Shown here: piece by piece, positions 1-8,037 of the stretch
Position numbering within the stretch: position 1 is the first letter of the stretch
Layout: each line of letters begins with the position of its first letter
DNA from: Candidatus Aalborgicola danicus
GTDB taxonomy: Bacteria; Pseudomonadota; Gammaproteobacteria; Burkholderiales; Burkholderiaceae_C
Direction: 5' to 3'
Length of the DNA: 64,000 nt
NCBI GenBank assembly: GCA_016703945.1
Contig: JADJBC010000001.1
Location: 124,001-188,000 of the forward strand
Program-made: the position numbers and the translations under genes
Notes under the pieces: generated by a model
What the model saw: only the letters and a program-made list of their open reading frames with translations
What the model was told of the DNA's origin: nothing
The model's database searches: none

Positions 1-870
1 AAGAACTGGATCAGGCCTTGCCGTCACCGTCGGAGTTTCAACGCTTAGAGCGCCGTGCGCTCGGCGATTCAAGGCCGTAACGGGTTCCGCGCCGGGGCTA
101 CCGAGGAAGTAGCCTTGGGCCAGACTCACTCCCAGCTCCCGCAAGACCTGCATTTCACTTTCGTTTTCCACCGACTTTGCGACGAGCAACCCGCCGTGTT
201 TGCGCGTCAAGCGGACCATGCTGGCCACCGCATCGCGGTGGTCGGGGTTGCGATGGATGTTGGACGTCCAGCGCGGAGCCATCTTGATCAGATTGGGCAG
301 AACCTTGGACCAGACCCGCATGCTGGAGTCGGTCGCTTTGAAATCATCCAGCGCAATCGCCATGCCCGCCGCCCGCAAGGGCCGCAGCGCGGCAACCAGC
401 GCGTCAACGGAGGACAGGCGGGTGTAACCTGCGAGGTCGATCCCCATGCGCGCCGGAGGCAACTTGTGTTTGCGCAACAGCTGCAACAAAGAATCAATGG
501 CGTCGGACTCATGCAGTTGCACCAGCGTTTGGGCGCTCACATTGACAAATAACATGCCCTTGCCACGCTCCGCCAACCAGCACCCAATGACATGGTCCAC
601 ACAGGTCAATTCCAGCTGCTTCTGACAGTGCTGTGCTTTGGCGGCTCCCATCAGACCATCAAACGACATTTCGGCAACACTCCGCGGAACCCGCACCAGG
701 CCTTCATGCCCCATGATGGCGCCAGTGCGCAGCTCAACCATCGGCTGGAACACCGCGCCAAGTGACCGTTTCTCAAGAACGGCACGCACATAGGGCACGC
801 CGGTACCCTTGCGGACATGCCACCAGTGCTGCAAATTTTGTGTCCAGAGGCGCATGGTGTTGGTTTTCAT
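1..870 (-). CDS. EAL-domain protein, degenerate, C terminus cut by window edge
   Basis: The minus-strand frame is open from an ATG at 870 to the window edge (290 codons), so the 3' end is missing. The product matches the EAL phosphodiesterase fold: an FQPMVEL strand with HEGLVR where EALLR is expected, NVSAQTL, a LDDF loop, and AQGYFLGSP near the end. Several metal-binding positions are altered. The second glutamate region reads DLAGYT, the KID motif reads KMA, and the AEGVE motif reads AKSVE. Established EAL enzymes need these acidic residues, so I infer a non-catalytic c-di-GMP-binding or protein-binding role. There is no signal peptide or membrane segment. It lies downstream of arsA on the same strand, 106 bases away, and is probably a separate unit. 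Confidence 0.75.
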   Translation of the reverse strand, partial: MKTNTMRLWTQNLQHWWHVRKGTGVPYVRAVLEKRSLGAVFQPMVELRTGAIMGHEGLVRVPRSVAEMSFDGLMGAAKAQHCQKQLELTCVDHVIGCWLAERGKGMLFVNVSAQTLVQLHESDAIDSLLQLLRKHKLPPARMGIDLAGYTRLSSVDALVAALRPLRAAGMAIALDDFKATDSSMRVWSKVLPNLIKMAPRWTSNIHRNPDHRDAVASMVRLTRKHGGLLVAKSVENESEMQVLRELGVSLAQGYFLGSPGAEPVTALNRRAHGALSVETPTVTARPDPVL

Positions 871-976
871 GGCGGGCTTGGGTGTGGTGAGTTGTTGTTG
901 TTTGCATTACACAGACAATAAATAACGCAAGCAAACCCAACCGTCCACCGCTGAACAATCTACCAAAAGACGCCTT

Positions 977-2815
977 TTAGACCATAGCCGCCAACTCTGT
1001 CAAACCGATTGGAGGACGCACTTTCCAAGGGACCACATACGTGCGCGTGGCCAAGCCCTGTGCAATGCGCTCCATTTGCTTGCGCTCGCCGGCCAAACGC
1101 GCTTGCAACACCGGGTCTCGCGTGTCCGTGACCAGAACGCTCCTATTGATGACCCAGGCAAATGGCTCAATCTGTGCCCGACGCAAATCCTCTTGCAAGG
1201 CTTGGGCTTGTGACACGGGAGTGATCTCGGGCAGCGTCACCAGAATGATCTTGGTATAGGCCGGGTCCTGCAGCCGCATCAGCGGCGTGACCATGCGCCC
1301 GGCTGAGTGGCCTTCAAACTCGCGCACCATCTGGCGGTGGTAGGCACCGGTGGCATCCATCAGCAACAGCGAGTGGCCTGTGGGCGCGGTGTCCAACACC
1401 ACAAAGGCGCTGCGTGCCTCGCTCACCACCTTGGAGAAGGCGTGGAACACCGCCACCTCTTCGGTGCAAGGCGAACGCAGGTCCTCCAACATCAGATCTC
1501 TCTCCGCAGCGCTCAGCCCGGCACCCTTGGTTGCCATGATCTTGTCCACATAGCGCTGGGTCTCCGCGACGGGGTCTATGCGATCCACCCGCAAGCCCTC
1601 TAAGGCGCCATCCAGCGTGACGGCCAAGTGAGCGGCGGGGTCGGTAGTGCTCAGATGCACGCTTTTTCCGCGCTGCACCAAGCCAATGGCCAGCGCTGCG
1701 GCGATGGTGGTCTTGCCAACGCCACCCTTGCCCATGACCATGATCAGCCCCTTGCCAGCCTGGGCCAACGCATCGGCCAGAGCTTCCAGCCCGGTCCCCT
1801 GCTCCAGGGGCTGGGGGGTCGCCGTCGGTGGGGTCGGCGCCGCCGCCTGAGCGCTGCCCAACAGGGCACGCAATGCCGACAGGCCCACGGTGTCAAACGG
1901 ACGCAGCGGAACCTGGTCTTGCGGCAGAGCCAACAGATTGTTGGGCATCGCGGCCAACGCCTGCACGCCCAAGGCCTCGATGGCAACGGCGATGGCATCA
2001 CTGCGTTCACTGGCATGAAACACACCATTCACCACCAACCGCTGGTTGTGCAGTCCCAGCGTGTTGAGTTCGTCCGACGTGCGTGAGGCCTCGGCAATGG
2101 CGCCCGCGTCTGGTCGGGTCACCAGCACCACCGTGGTTTTGCCGGGGTCACTCAGCGCGTCCAACGCCGCCTTGAAGCGCACTTCCTGCATCTTCAATCC
2201 CGAGTGTGGCCCCAGGCACGAAGCACCCCGGTCGTTACCCGCCAGGAAACCACTCCAGGCCTTGGGCAGGCTCAGCAACCGCAAGGTGTGCCCAGTTGGG
2301 GCGGTGTCAAACACGATGTGGTCGTAATGGTTGTCGGCGTCCGACAGCAACGAAGCGAACTCGTCAAACGATGCAATCTCGGTCGTGCAGGCGCCCGACA
2401 GCTGCTCGCGCACGGTGGAGAGTTCTGCATCGCTGGAGTCGGTCGCCATCTGGGCCACGACCCGCTGGCGGTAGGACTCGGCGGCGGTGTCGGGGTCAAT
2501 GTTCAGCACCGACAGATTGGGGGCTCCGGGCACGGGAACCGGCGTGTTCTTCAGCTCAATGCCCAGCATTTCATCGAGGTTGGAGGCCGCATCCGTACTG
2601 ACCAGCAGGACCCGCTTGCCCGCGTCAGCCAGGTGCAGTGCCACTGCCGTTGATAGCGAAGTCTTGCCTACGCCGCCTTTGCCGGTAAAGAACAGGTGGC
2701 GTGTGGGGTTGCGCAGGAGCTCCAAATTCACACCAGCATCTTTGGCAACCCGTTCAATCATCGCAACCGTGCTCTTGCACTTGGCACAGCCGATTCCTAA
2801 CACAGTGACTTCCAT
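977..2815 (-). CDS. arsA: Arsenite-activated ATPase ArsA (tandem A1-A2) with N-terminal CxxC redox-domain remnant
   Basis: ArsA is the soluble ATPase that energises arsenite/antimonite efflux pumps. Two P-loop halves are visible. The first GKGGVGKTS lies at about residues 45-53 and the second GKGGVGKTT near 366, and each half has a DTAPTGH signal-transduction motif. All three metalloid-binding cysteines have counterparts: GACTTEIA, GASCLGP and SPCTEEVA. The start is the ATG at 2815 behind a G-rich ribosome-binding site; a TTG four codons upstream is an alternative. Unusually, the first 35 residues (VLGIGCAKCK, then a helix) are not ArsA-like. They match the start of the small thioredoxin encoded at 26330-26563. 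No arsD or arsB is adjacent, and the other ars genes lie more than 30 kb away. A divergent promoter region of about 175 bases separates it from the next gene. Confidence 0.93.
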   Translation of the reverse strand: MEVTVLGIGCAKCKSTVAMIERVAKDAGVNLELLRNPTRHLFFTGKGGVGKTSLSTAVALHLADAGKRVLLVSTDAASNLDEMLGIELKNTPVPVPGAPNLSVLNIDPDTAAESYRQRVVAQMATDSSDAELSTVREQLSGACTTEIASFDEFASLLSDADNHYDHIVFDTAPTGHTLRLLSLPKAWSGFLAGNDRGASCLGPHSGLKMQEVRFKAALDALSDPGKTTVVLVTRPDAGAIAEASRTSDELNTLGLHNQRLVVNGVFHASERSDAIAVAIEALGVQALAAMPNNLLALPQDQVPLRPFDTVGLSALRALLGSAQAAAPTPPTATPQPLEQGTGLEALADALAQAGKGLIMVMGKGGVGKTTIAAALAIGLVQRGKSVHLSTTDPAAHLAVTLDGALEGLRVDRIDPVAETQRYVDKIMATKGAGLSAAERDLMLEDLRSPCTEEVAVFHAFSKVVSEARSAFVVLDTAPTGHSLLLMDATGAYHRQMVREFEGHSAGRMVTPLMRLQDPAYTKIILVTLPEITPVSQAQALQEDLRRAQIEPFAWVINRSVLVTDTRDPVLQARLAGERKQMERIAQGLATRTYVVPWKVRPPIGLTELAAMV

Positions 2816-2992
2816 ACCGCCCCCCAAAACATCGTTCGAGCCTTCACATCAGTCTATGCAATGTTTACAAAAGTACCTTGACTTGTTCGTGGTCCAGCGC
2901 ACGTATGTGTTGTGTGTGTGCGGGCGCACAGAACTTTTCGCGGGCGGCGTCAAGAATTCGCCGTCATCACATGCATCAACTTGGGATCTCTC

Positions 2993-3589
2993 ATGAAATC
3001 AAAATTGTTCACTGGCTCATTGCTGGCCTCAGCCCTGTTCGTCAGCCTGTGGGGCGCCCCGGTCATGGCGCAGGGTACCAACACGCCGGCTGTTGACCGT
3101 GCACAACTGGCCATCAGCGCCCGCATTCAGCAGGGCATGGCATCCGGGCACATCACACCGTCCGAGGCGCGCGAGCTCTATCGACGTGACCGTGACATTG
3201 AAATGCGCGAATACCAAATGAAATCGAACGGCAACGTCAACCCACAGGAGCGCCAGCGCTTAAGGGCCGATGTGGAGGGGCTCGCTGCCGAAGTCGAACG
3301 CATGATGGCCAACAGCAGTGTGGTGGGACAAGGCCGTGACAACACACCCGGTATCGACAACGTTCAGGCCAACATCGGCCAGCGCATTGACGAGGGCGTG
3401 CGTACCGGACACATCTCCCGGCGCGACGCACGCCGGCTGCACATGCGCGAGCGTGCCATTGCCCGTCACGAAGCCAGCTTCAAGAGGGACGGTGTCGTGA
3501 CCCCACAGGAACGCCGCCAGTTGCGCGAGGAACTGAACGCTCTGCGCGATGAGGTCGAAAGACTGCTGCAAGGCAACCGCCGCAGGTAA
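2993..3589 (+). CDS. Secreted protein with two internal repeats, function unknown
   Basis: The product has 198 residues with a clear signal peptide (MKSKLF, hydrophobic stretch, cleavage near VMA-Q). The mature part is an internal duplication of about 80 residues. Each unit has a G-H-I-T/S start followed by a charged helix (SEARELYRRD, RRDARRLHMRE), then a V-x-P-Q-E-R-x-x-L-R turn and a coiled-coil-like E-V-E-R helix. It is rich in Arg and Glu and probably a periplasmic helical protein. I do not recognise a characterised family. The ATG at 2993 is preferred because it starts the signal peptide; the longer open frame upstream is not signal-like. A terminator follows directly. Confidence 0.75.
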   Translation: MKSKLFTGSLLASALFVSLWGAPVMAQGTNTPAVDRAQLAISARIQQGMASGHITPSEARELYRRDRDIEMREYQMKSNGNVNPQERQRLRADVEGLAAEVERMMANSSVVGQGRDNTPGIDNVQANIGQRIDEGVRTGHISRRDARRLHMRERAIARHEASFKRDGVVTPQERRQLREELNALRDEVERLLQGNRRR

Positions 3590-3621
3590 AACGGAAGGCG
3601 CAGGGCGCTTCATTGAAAAAC

Positions 3622-3643
3622 GGCATCGAAAGGTGCCTTTTTT
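3622..3643 (+). terminator. Rho-independent terminator
   Basis: GGCATC, a GAAA loop and GGTGCC form a six-pair stem (one G-T pair) followed by a run of six T. It lies 32 bases after the stop of the repeat-containing secreted protein. Confidence 0.8.
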
Positions 3644-3650
3644 GTTTTAT

Positions 3651-3701
3651 AAGAGAAAGAGGCCTGTAGCCACGTATTTGTTAGTTTAGTAGCTATGATT
3701 T
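3651..3701 (+). repeat. Dispersed intergenic repeat, degenerate copy
   Basis: This is a weak member of the repeat family seen eleven times in the window. It has an A-rich lead, AGCC-ACGT in place of AGCCCTCGTG, then AGCTAT about 23 bases later. It sits in the 310-base gap before the metallophosphoesterase. The rest of that gap shows no gene. Confidence 0.45.
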
Positions 3702-3899
3702 GTATAGCGCTCTGCACACTACGGCCAGCCCGGCTTGCCAGTACCCGGCATCCATCCCGGCATGGCGGTAGGGCGGCTTAAAAAGAGGAGCGGCCGTAAA
3801 GTGCCGAACCGTGAAGCACCATCTTGCAGGACGCAAAAAAAGGGCTTGAACGTACCTGTGGCAGGATTGCTGTTCTTTACGCCTGACGGATTCAAATTC

Positions 3900-4886
3900 A
3901 TGAAGACACGCAAGTACTGCCAACTTTTTTTCCTGTTGCTGGTTTGGAGTCTGACGGCCGTTGTGTCAGCCCAAGTCAGGCCCCAGCCGATCAACATTGG
4001 GCTGTTCGGTGATACGTCTTACAGCCAGCGCGAGCGCGAGTTGCTGCCTGAGTTGATGGCCGAAATGGATTCCGAAGACCTGGCGTTTGTGATTCATGAT
4101 GGTGATATCAAAAGTGGCGGATCGGTCTGTAGCGACGAGACTTTTCTCGACATTCTGGGCGTATTCAAGGCCTCGCGGCATCCGCTGATCTATGTTCCGG
4201 GCGACAACGAGTGGACCGACTGCCACCGTCGCAGCAATGGCTCTTACGACCCCCTTGAGCGTCTGGACAAATTGCGCGCACTTTTTTTCCCCGATGAGAA
4301 AACGCTGGGGCAGCGGCAGTTTGAGCTCGTTCGCCAAAGTCGGGATCCGGCCTTTGCGGCCTACCGTGAGAACGTGCGCTGGGAGGCAGCGGGGGTGGTT
4401 TTTGTGGGTTTGAATCTTCCTGGCAGTGACAACAACTACGACGGCACCCAGCGCGCAAGCGGACCGTCCAAAGAGTTTTTGCAGCGTAGCCCGGCGATTA
4501 GGCTCTGGCTGACTCAGGCCTTTGCGCGAGCTCGTGCCATGCAAGCCGCCGGATTGATGGTGGTCATTCAGGGTAACCCCGGCTTTGAAGCCGATGCCGC
4601 CGGAAAAGCGTACCCGGGCTACAAAGACTTTTTGAGCCAACTGCGAGACGAAACGCTGGCCTTTGCGGGGCAGGTGGTGTTGGTGCATGGTGACTCACAC
4701 CAGCAGCAGATCAATCAACCACTGCGTAACCCAACCACACAGGACGTTATTGCCAATTTCACCCGGGTTGAGACCTATGGCTCGCCCTGGATGGGCTGGA
4801 TCAAAACCACCGTGGACGCGAAAGACCCCAAAGTGTTTCGTTTCGAGGCGCGACCTTTTCAAGCGAAGTCAATGCACAAGAACTAG
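3900..4886 (+). CDS. Secreted metallophosphoesterase (calcineurin-like)
   Basis: The product has 328 residues with an N-terminal signal peptide (MKTRKYCQ then a hydrophobic core ending VVSA-Q). Calcineurin-type metal-binding motifs occur in order: LFGDTS, HDGDIKSGG, GDNEWTD, a late GNPGFE region and VHGDSHQQQ. The spacing fits a dinuclear metal phosphoesterase, although the usual GNH is replaced by GDNEW, as in some secreted relatives. The substrate is unknown. The ATG at 3900 is chosen because it begins the signal peptide; the open frame extends upstream without one. The gene stands alone between the intergenic repeat and a response-regulator gene. Confidence 0.85.
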   Translation: MKTRKYCQLFFLLLVWSLTAVVSAQVRPQPINIGLFGDTSYSQRERELLPELMAEMDSEDLAFVIHDGDIKSGGSVCSDETFLDILGVFKASRHPLIYVPGDNEWTDCHRRSNGSYDPLERLDKLRALFFPDEKTLGQRQFELVRQSRDPAFAAYRENVRWEAAGVVFVGLNLPGSDNNYDGTQRASGPSKEFLQRSPAIRLWLTQAFARARAMQAAGLMVVIQGNPGFEADAAGKAYPGYKDFLSQLRDETLAFAGQVVLVHGDSHQQQINQPLRNPTTQDVIANFTRVETYGSPWMGWIKTTVDAKDPKVFRFEARPFQAKSMHKN

Positions 4887-4895
4887 CGCCAAAGG

Positions 4896-4980
4896 GGGGA
4901 GCGATGCACTCCTTCATGGGGCCAAAGAATATATTGCGCAGTTTCGCCTACTCCCTCTAAACTGTCATCAATCGCTCCCC
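4896..4980. other. Widely spaced perfect 10-bp inverted repeat
   Basis: GGGGAGCGAT at 4896-4905 is exactly complementary to ATCGCTCCCC at 4971-4980, with 65 bases between. It fills most of the gap between the metallophosphoesterase stop and the response-regulator start. It could fold in the leader RNA of the downstream gene. No T-run follows, so it is not a standard terminator. Confidence 0.35.
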
Positions 4981-5021
4981 GGATTGAAAACTCTGATCGC
5001 TCAACTCAGGCAGTTTGCACC

Positions 5022-5570
5022 ATGGCCACTTCATCTCCACCGGCTTCACACCATACAGCAGCGGACTCCAAGGCCCTGCCCAGCACGTTTCTAAGCGTTG
5101 CGGTGATCAACCGGCGAGGCAAAAAACGCAGGAATGCGCGCAAGGGTTGCAAGGCCGTCATCATCGATGACTCCGTCACGGGCGTCGCTGCGCTGCGCGA
5201 TATTCTGGTATCGGTAGGGTTTACGGTACGAGATGCCGCCGATGCGGAAAAGGGGCTGTCGCTGGTGAACGAAGAGGTGCCCGACCTGATTTTTCTGGAA
5301 CTTGTATTGCCCAAGCGCAATGGGTTTAGTGCGTTGCGGGCTATTCGCAAAAATGAAGCCACGCACAATGTGCCTGTCATCATGATCACTGGAAGCGAAA
5401 ACGCGGCCGAACAGTTTTTCGCCAACCGTATTGGCGCGGATGACTTTATGAAGAAGCCGTTTTCCCGCTCAGAAGTGTTTGCGCGCGTTGAAGCCCTGCT
5501 GGACTCCGATCGCGTTCCGCGCCGTAAAGTGGTTTTGGCGTCAATTCCCGGACAATCCGACCCGCGCTAG
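5022..5570 (+). CDS. CheY-like receiver protein lacking the phosphoacceptor aspartate
   Basis: The product is a stand-alone receiver domain (about residues 43-165) after a basic, low-complexity 40-residue N terminus. The acidic pair is D49-D50 (VIIDDS), the switch Thr is in MITGS, and the conserved Lys-Pro is in MKKPF. At the phosphorylation site the usual D is replaced by E93 (FLELVLPKRNG). Asp-to-Glu often mimics phosphorylation in receivers, so a permanently active or unregulated protein is possible; that is inference. No output domain is present. The closest relatives by sequence feel are PilG/PilH-type twitching regulators. The ribosome-binding site is weak. Confidence 0.85.
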   Translation: MATSSPPASHHTAADSKALPSTFLSVAVINRRGKKRRNARKGCKAVIIDDSVTGVAALRDILVSVGFTVRDAADAEKGLSLVNEEVPDLIFLELVLPKRNGFSALRAIRKNEATHNVPVIMITGSENAAEQFFANRIGADDFMKKPFSRSEVFARVEALLDSDRVPRRKVVLASIPGQSDPR

Positions 5571-5726
5571 CCAATCTATATCGCCTCAACAAGCCGGTGG
5601 AGCTCGCTTGCCTTTGCGCTGGCGCAATAACTGTTCCTTGAGTGGCACTACTATCGTTTCCACGTTCGGGTGCCTGGTCGACTTGTCCGGTCGGCATCCG
5701 CAGAGAAAAAAACCAATGGAGTTCAT

Positions 5727-7430
5727 ATGCTATTGCTCAACCCCCGCAACCTGACCCGCAACTACCCCGACCAGCGCTCGCGCGACATCATGGAAAAGAC
5801 CATTGCCTTCTTCGAGAAGAAGGGTCTGACCAAGTTGAAGGAAGACTTCAACGGTGCCGTCTGGTACGCGGATTTCCTGGAATTTGCCAAGGAAGAGGGT
5901 TTGTTTGCCTCCATGATGACTCCCGCCGCGCAAGGCAAAGAGGGGGAGAACGCGGCGTGGGACAGCTGGCGCGTGTGCGGTTTTGCCGAAATTCTGGGCT
6001 TCTATGGTCTGTGCTACTGGTACACCTACCAGGTCTCGGTGCTGGGCATTGGCCCCATCTGGATGAGCAGCAATGAGAAGGCCAAGGCAAAGGCCAAGCG
6101 CTTGCTCGACGAGGGCAACATATTCGCCTTCGGTCTGTCCGAAAAGGAACACGGTGCTGACATTTACTCTTCGGACATGATCGTCACCAAGCTCGCGGAC
6201 GGCTCCTACAGCGCAACCGGCGGAAAGTACTACATCGGCAACGCCAACAAGGCGGCCATGGTGTCGACCTTCGGCAAGATGGCCGATACCGGCGCGTACG
6301 TCTTCTTCGTTGCAGATTCCCAACACCCGAAGTACCAGCTCATCAAGAACACGGTCTACAGCCAGAACTACGTGGCCGAGTACCGCCTGCAAGACTACCC
6401 CTTCACCGAAGACGACGTGCTGCACCATGGTGACGAAGCCTGGAACGCCGCGCTCAACACCGTCAACGTGGGCAAGTACAACCTGGGCTGGGCCTCCATC
6501 GGTATCTGCACCCATGCGTTTTATGAGGCCATAGACCACGCGGCCAATCGCCACCTGTACGGCAAAACAGTGACCGACTTCCCCCACGTCAAGCAACTGT
6601 TCACCGATGCCTATGTGCGCCTGGTTTCCATGAAGCTGTTTGCACTGCGCGCGGCCGACTACATGAAGAGTGCATCAAGCGAAGACCGCCGGTACCTGCT
6701 GTTCAACCCTATGGTGAAAATGAAGGTCACCACCCAGGGCGAAGAAGTCGTCAACCTGCTGTGGGACGTGATTGCCGCCAAGGGTTTCGAGAAGGAGCCG
6801 TACTTTGCCATGGCCGCCCAGGACATCCGTTGCCTGCCCAAGCTGGAGGGCACGGTGCACGTCAACATGGCGCTGATCATCAAGTTCATGCCCAACTACT
6901 TCTTCTTCCCAACGGAGTACGCGCCGGTGCCGCGCCGCGACGAGGGCAGCGACGACGCCTTCCTGTTCAACCAGGGGGCGACCAAGGGCCTGGGCAAGAT
7001 CAAGTTTCACGACTACCGCATCGCCTACAACAGCTACGACCTGCCCAACCTGAGTGTGTTCAAGGAGCAGATCAAGCTGTTCCGCGAAATGATGATGAAG
7101 GCGCCTCCCTCGGCCGAACAGGCCAAGGACATCGACTTTTTGCTAACCGCCGGCGAGATGTTCACCCTGGTTGTCTACGGTCAGCTGATCCTGGAGAACG
7201 CCAAGATTTACGACGTGGAGTCCGAGGTGATCGACCAGATCTTTGATGTGATGGTGCGGGACTTCTCCAAGTTCGCCCTGCAGCTGTACGCCAAGCCCAG
7301 CAGCAACGCGGCGCAGATGGAGCAGTGCATGAAGATGATCAAGAAGTCAGTGGTGGATGACGCACGTTACACCAGCGTGTGGGAGTCGCATGTGCTGAAA
7401 ATGAAAGATCAGTACAGCATGCCGAAGTAG
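5727..7430 (+). CDS. Acyl-CoA dehydrogenase family protein (long form)
   Basis: The product has 567 residues, longer than the usual 380-400-residue acyl-CoA dehydrogenase. The family architecture is visible. An alpha-helical N domain is followed by the flavin/substrate region FGLSEKEHGADIYSS (the family's T/S-E-x-x-x-G-S/A-D motif), then a beta domain, and a C-terminal helical domain containing GKTVTDFPHVKQLFTDAY, plus an extra tail. It would use FAD to form a trans-2-enoyl-CoA. The start is the ATG at 5727 with GGAG five bases before it; the frame opens further upstream without a ribosome-binding site. No electron-transfer flavoprotein or thiolase gene is adjacent, so the substrate cannot be inferred. 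Confidence 0.85.
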   Translation: MLLLNPRNLTRNYPDQRSRDIMEKTIAFFEKKGLTKLKEDFNGAVWYADFLEFAKEEGLFASMMTPAAQGKEGENAAWDSWRVCGFAEILGFYGLCYWYTYQVSVLGIGPIWMSSNEKAKAKAKRLLDEGNIFAFGLSEKEHGADIYSSDMIVTKLADGSYSATGGKYYIGNANKAAMVSTFGKMADTGAYVFFVADSQHPKYQLIKNTVYSQNYVAEYRLQDYPFTEDDVLHHGDEAWNAALNTVNVGKYNLGWASIGICTHAFYEAIDHAANRHLYGKTVTDFPHVKQLFTDAYVRLVSMKLFALRAADYMKSASSEDRRYLLFNPMVKMKVTTQGEEVVNLLWDVIAAKGFEKEPYFAMAAQDIRCLPKLEGTVHVNMALIIKFMPNYFFFPTEYAPVPRRDEGSDDAFLFNQGATKGLGKIKFHDYRIAYNSYDLPNLSVFKEQIKLFREMMMKAPPSAEQAKDIDFLLTAGEMFTLVVYGQLILENAKIYDVESEVIDQIFDVMVRDFSKFALQLYAKPSSNAAQMEQCMKMIKKSVVDDARYTSVWESHVLKMKDQYSMPK

Positions 7431-7573
7431 GAAGCAAACTTATCAAGTTACGCTTGGTGACACCGGCGCATCCCTACTGTAGAGTGTGACAAACAGGCAC
7501 CAGCGACTTCGGGTTGCAAATGAAATGTGTATCCGTTGCCGAATCGGCCGTCAACTCATCTACGGGAGCTCAT

Positions 7574-8020
7574 ATGAGGATTTCTCTTTTTCACACGGTC
7601 ACTGCGCTGGTGTTGTTTCTCAGCATGTCTGGCACATCCTTCGCCGAAGGGGAGCTGACAGTCGCTGACGTGCAGGCCGTCACCAAACTTGCCGCTGTAA
7701 GAGAGATTGCGAAAGGTTCGATTCCCGGCGCTGGCGGCACCATCAACTTCGTCCGCAGCGACGGCAAGCTGCTGGTGCTGATCAATATTGGCAAGGCCAG
7801 TGACTACACCGAGGCCGCGAAAGCGTTCCCGCAGCGCACAGCCGTGCGCGACCTCGGCGATGAAGCGTTTATGCCCAATGCGGCTCCATGGGCTTTGTAT
7901 GTGCGCAAGGGAAGCAAGCTCGTGGGCGTCGGCAGCGGCCTGGACCCAGCCACTGGCGAGCAGATACTGACCGGCGGGCAGATCCAGGAACTGGCAAAAC
8001 GCGTGCTCTCGCGCCTTTAA
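7574..8020 (+). CDS. Small secreted protein, unknown function
   Basis: The product has 148 residues with a signal peptide (MRISLFHTV, hydrophobic core, cleavage near SFA-E) and a compact mixed alpha/beta mature region. The ATG at 7574 has GGGAG six bases upstream, a strong reason for this start. The mature sequence has no cysteines, no lipobox and no recognised motif. It converges with the beta-helix protein gene, with only 17 bases between stops. Confidence 0.7.
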   Translation: MRISLFHTVTALVLFLSMSGTSFAEGELTVADVQAVTKLAAVREIAKGSIPGAGGTINFVRSDGKLLVLINIGKASDYTEAAKAFPQRTAVRDLGDEAFMPNAAPWALYVRKGSKLVGVGSGLDPATGEQILTGGQIQELAKRVLSRL

Positions 8021-8037
8021 CTAAAAGACCCGGGACG

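Noticed and set aside
8021..8037. Hairpin CGGGA/TCCCG between convergent genes as a terminator
   Set aside because: The stem is only five pairs and there is no T-run on either strand.
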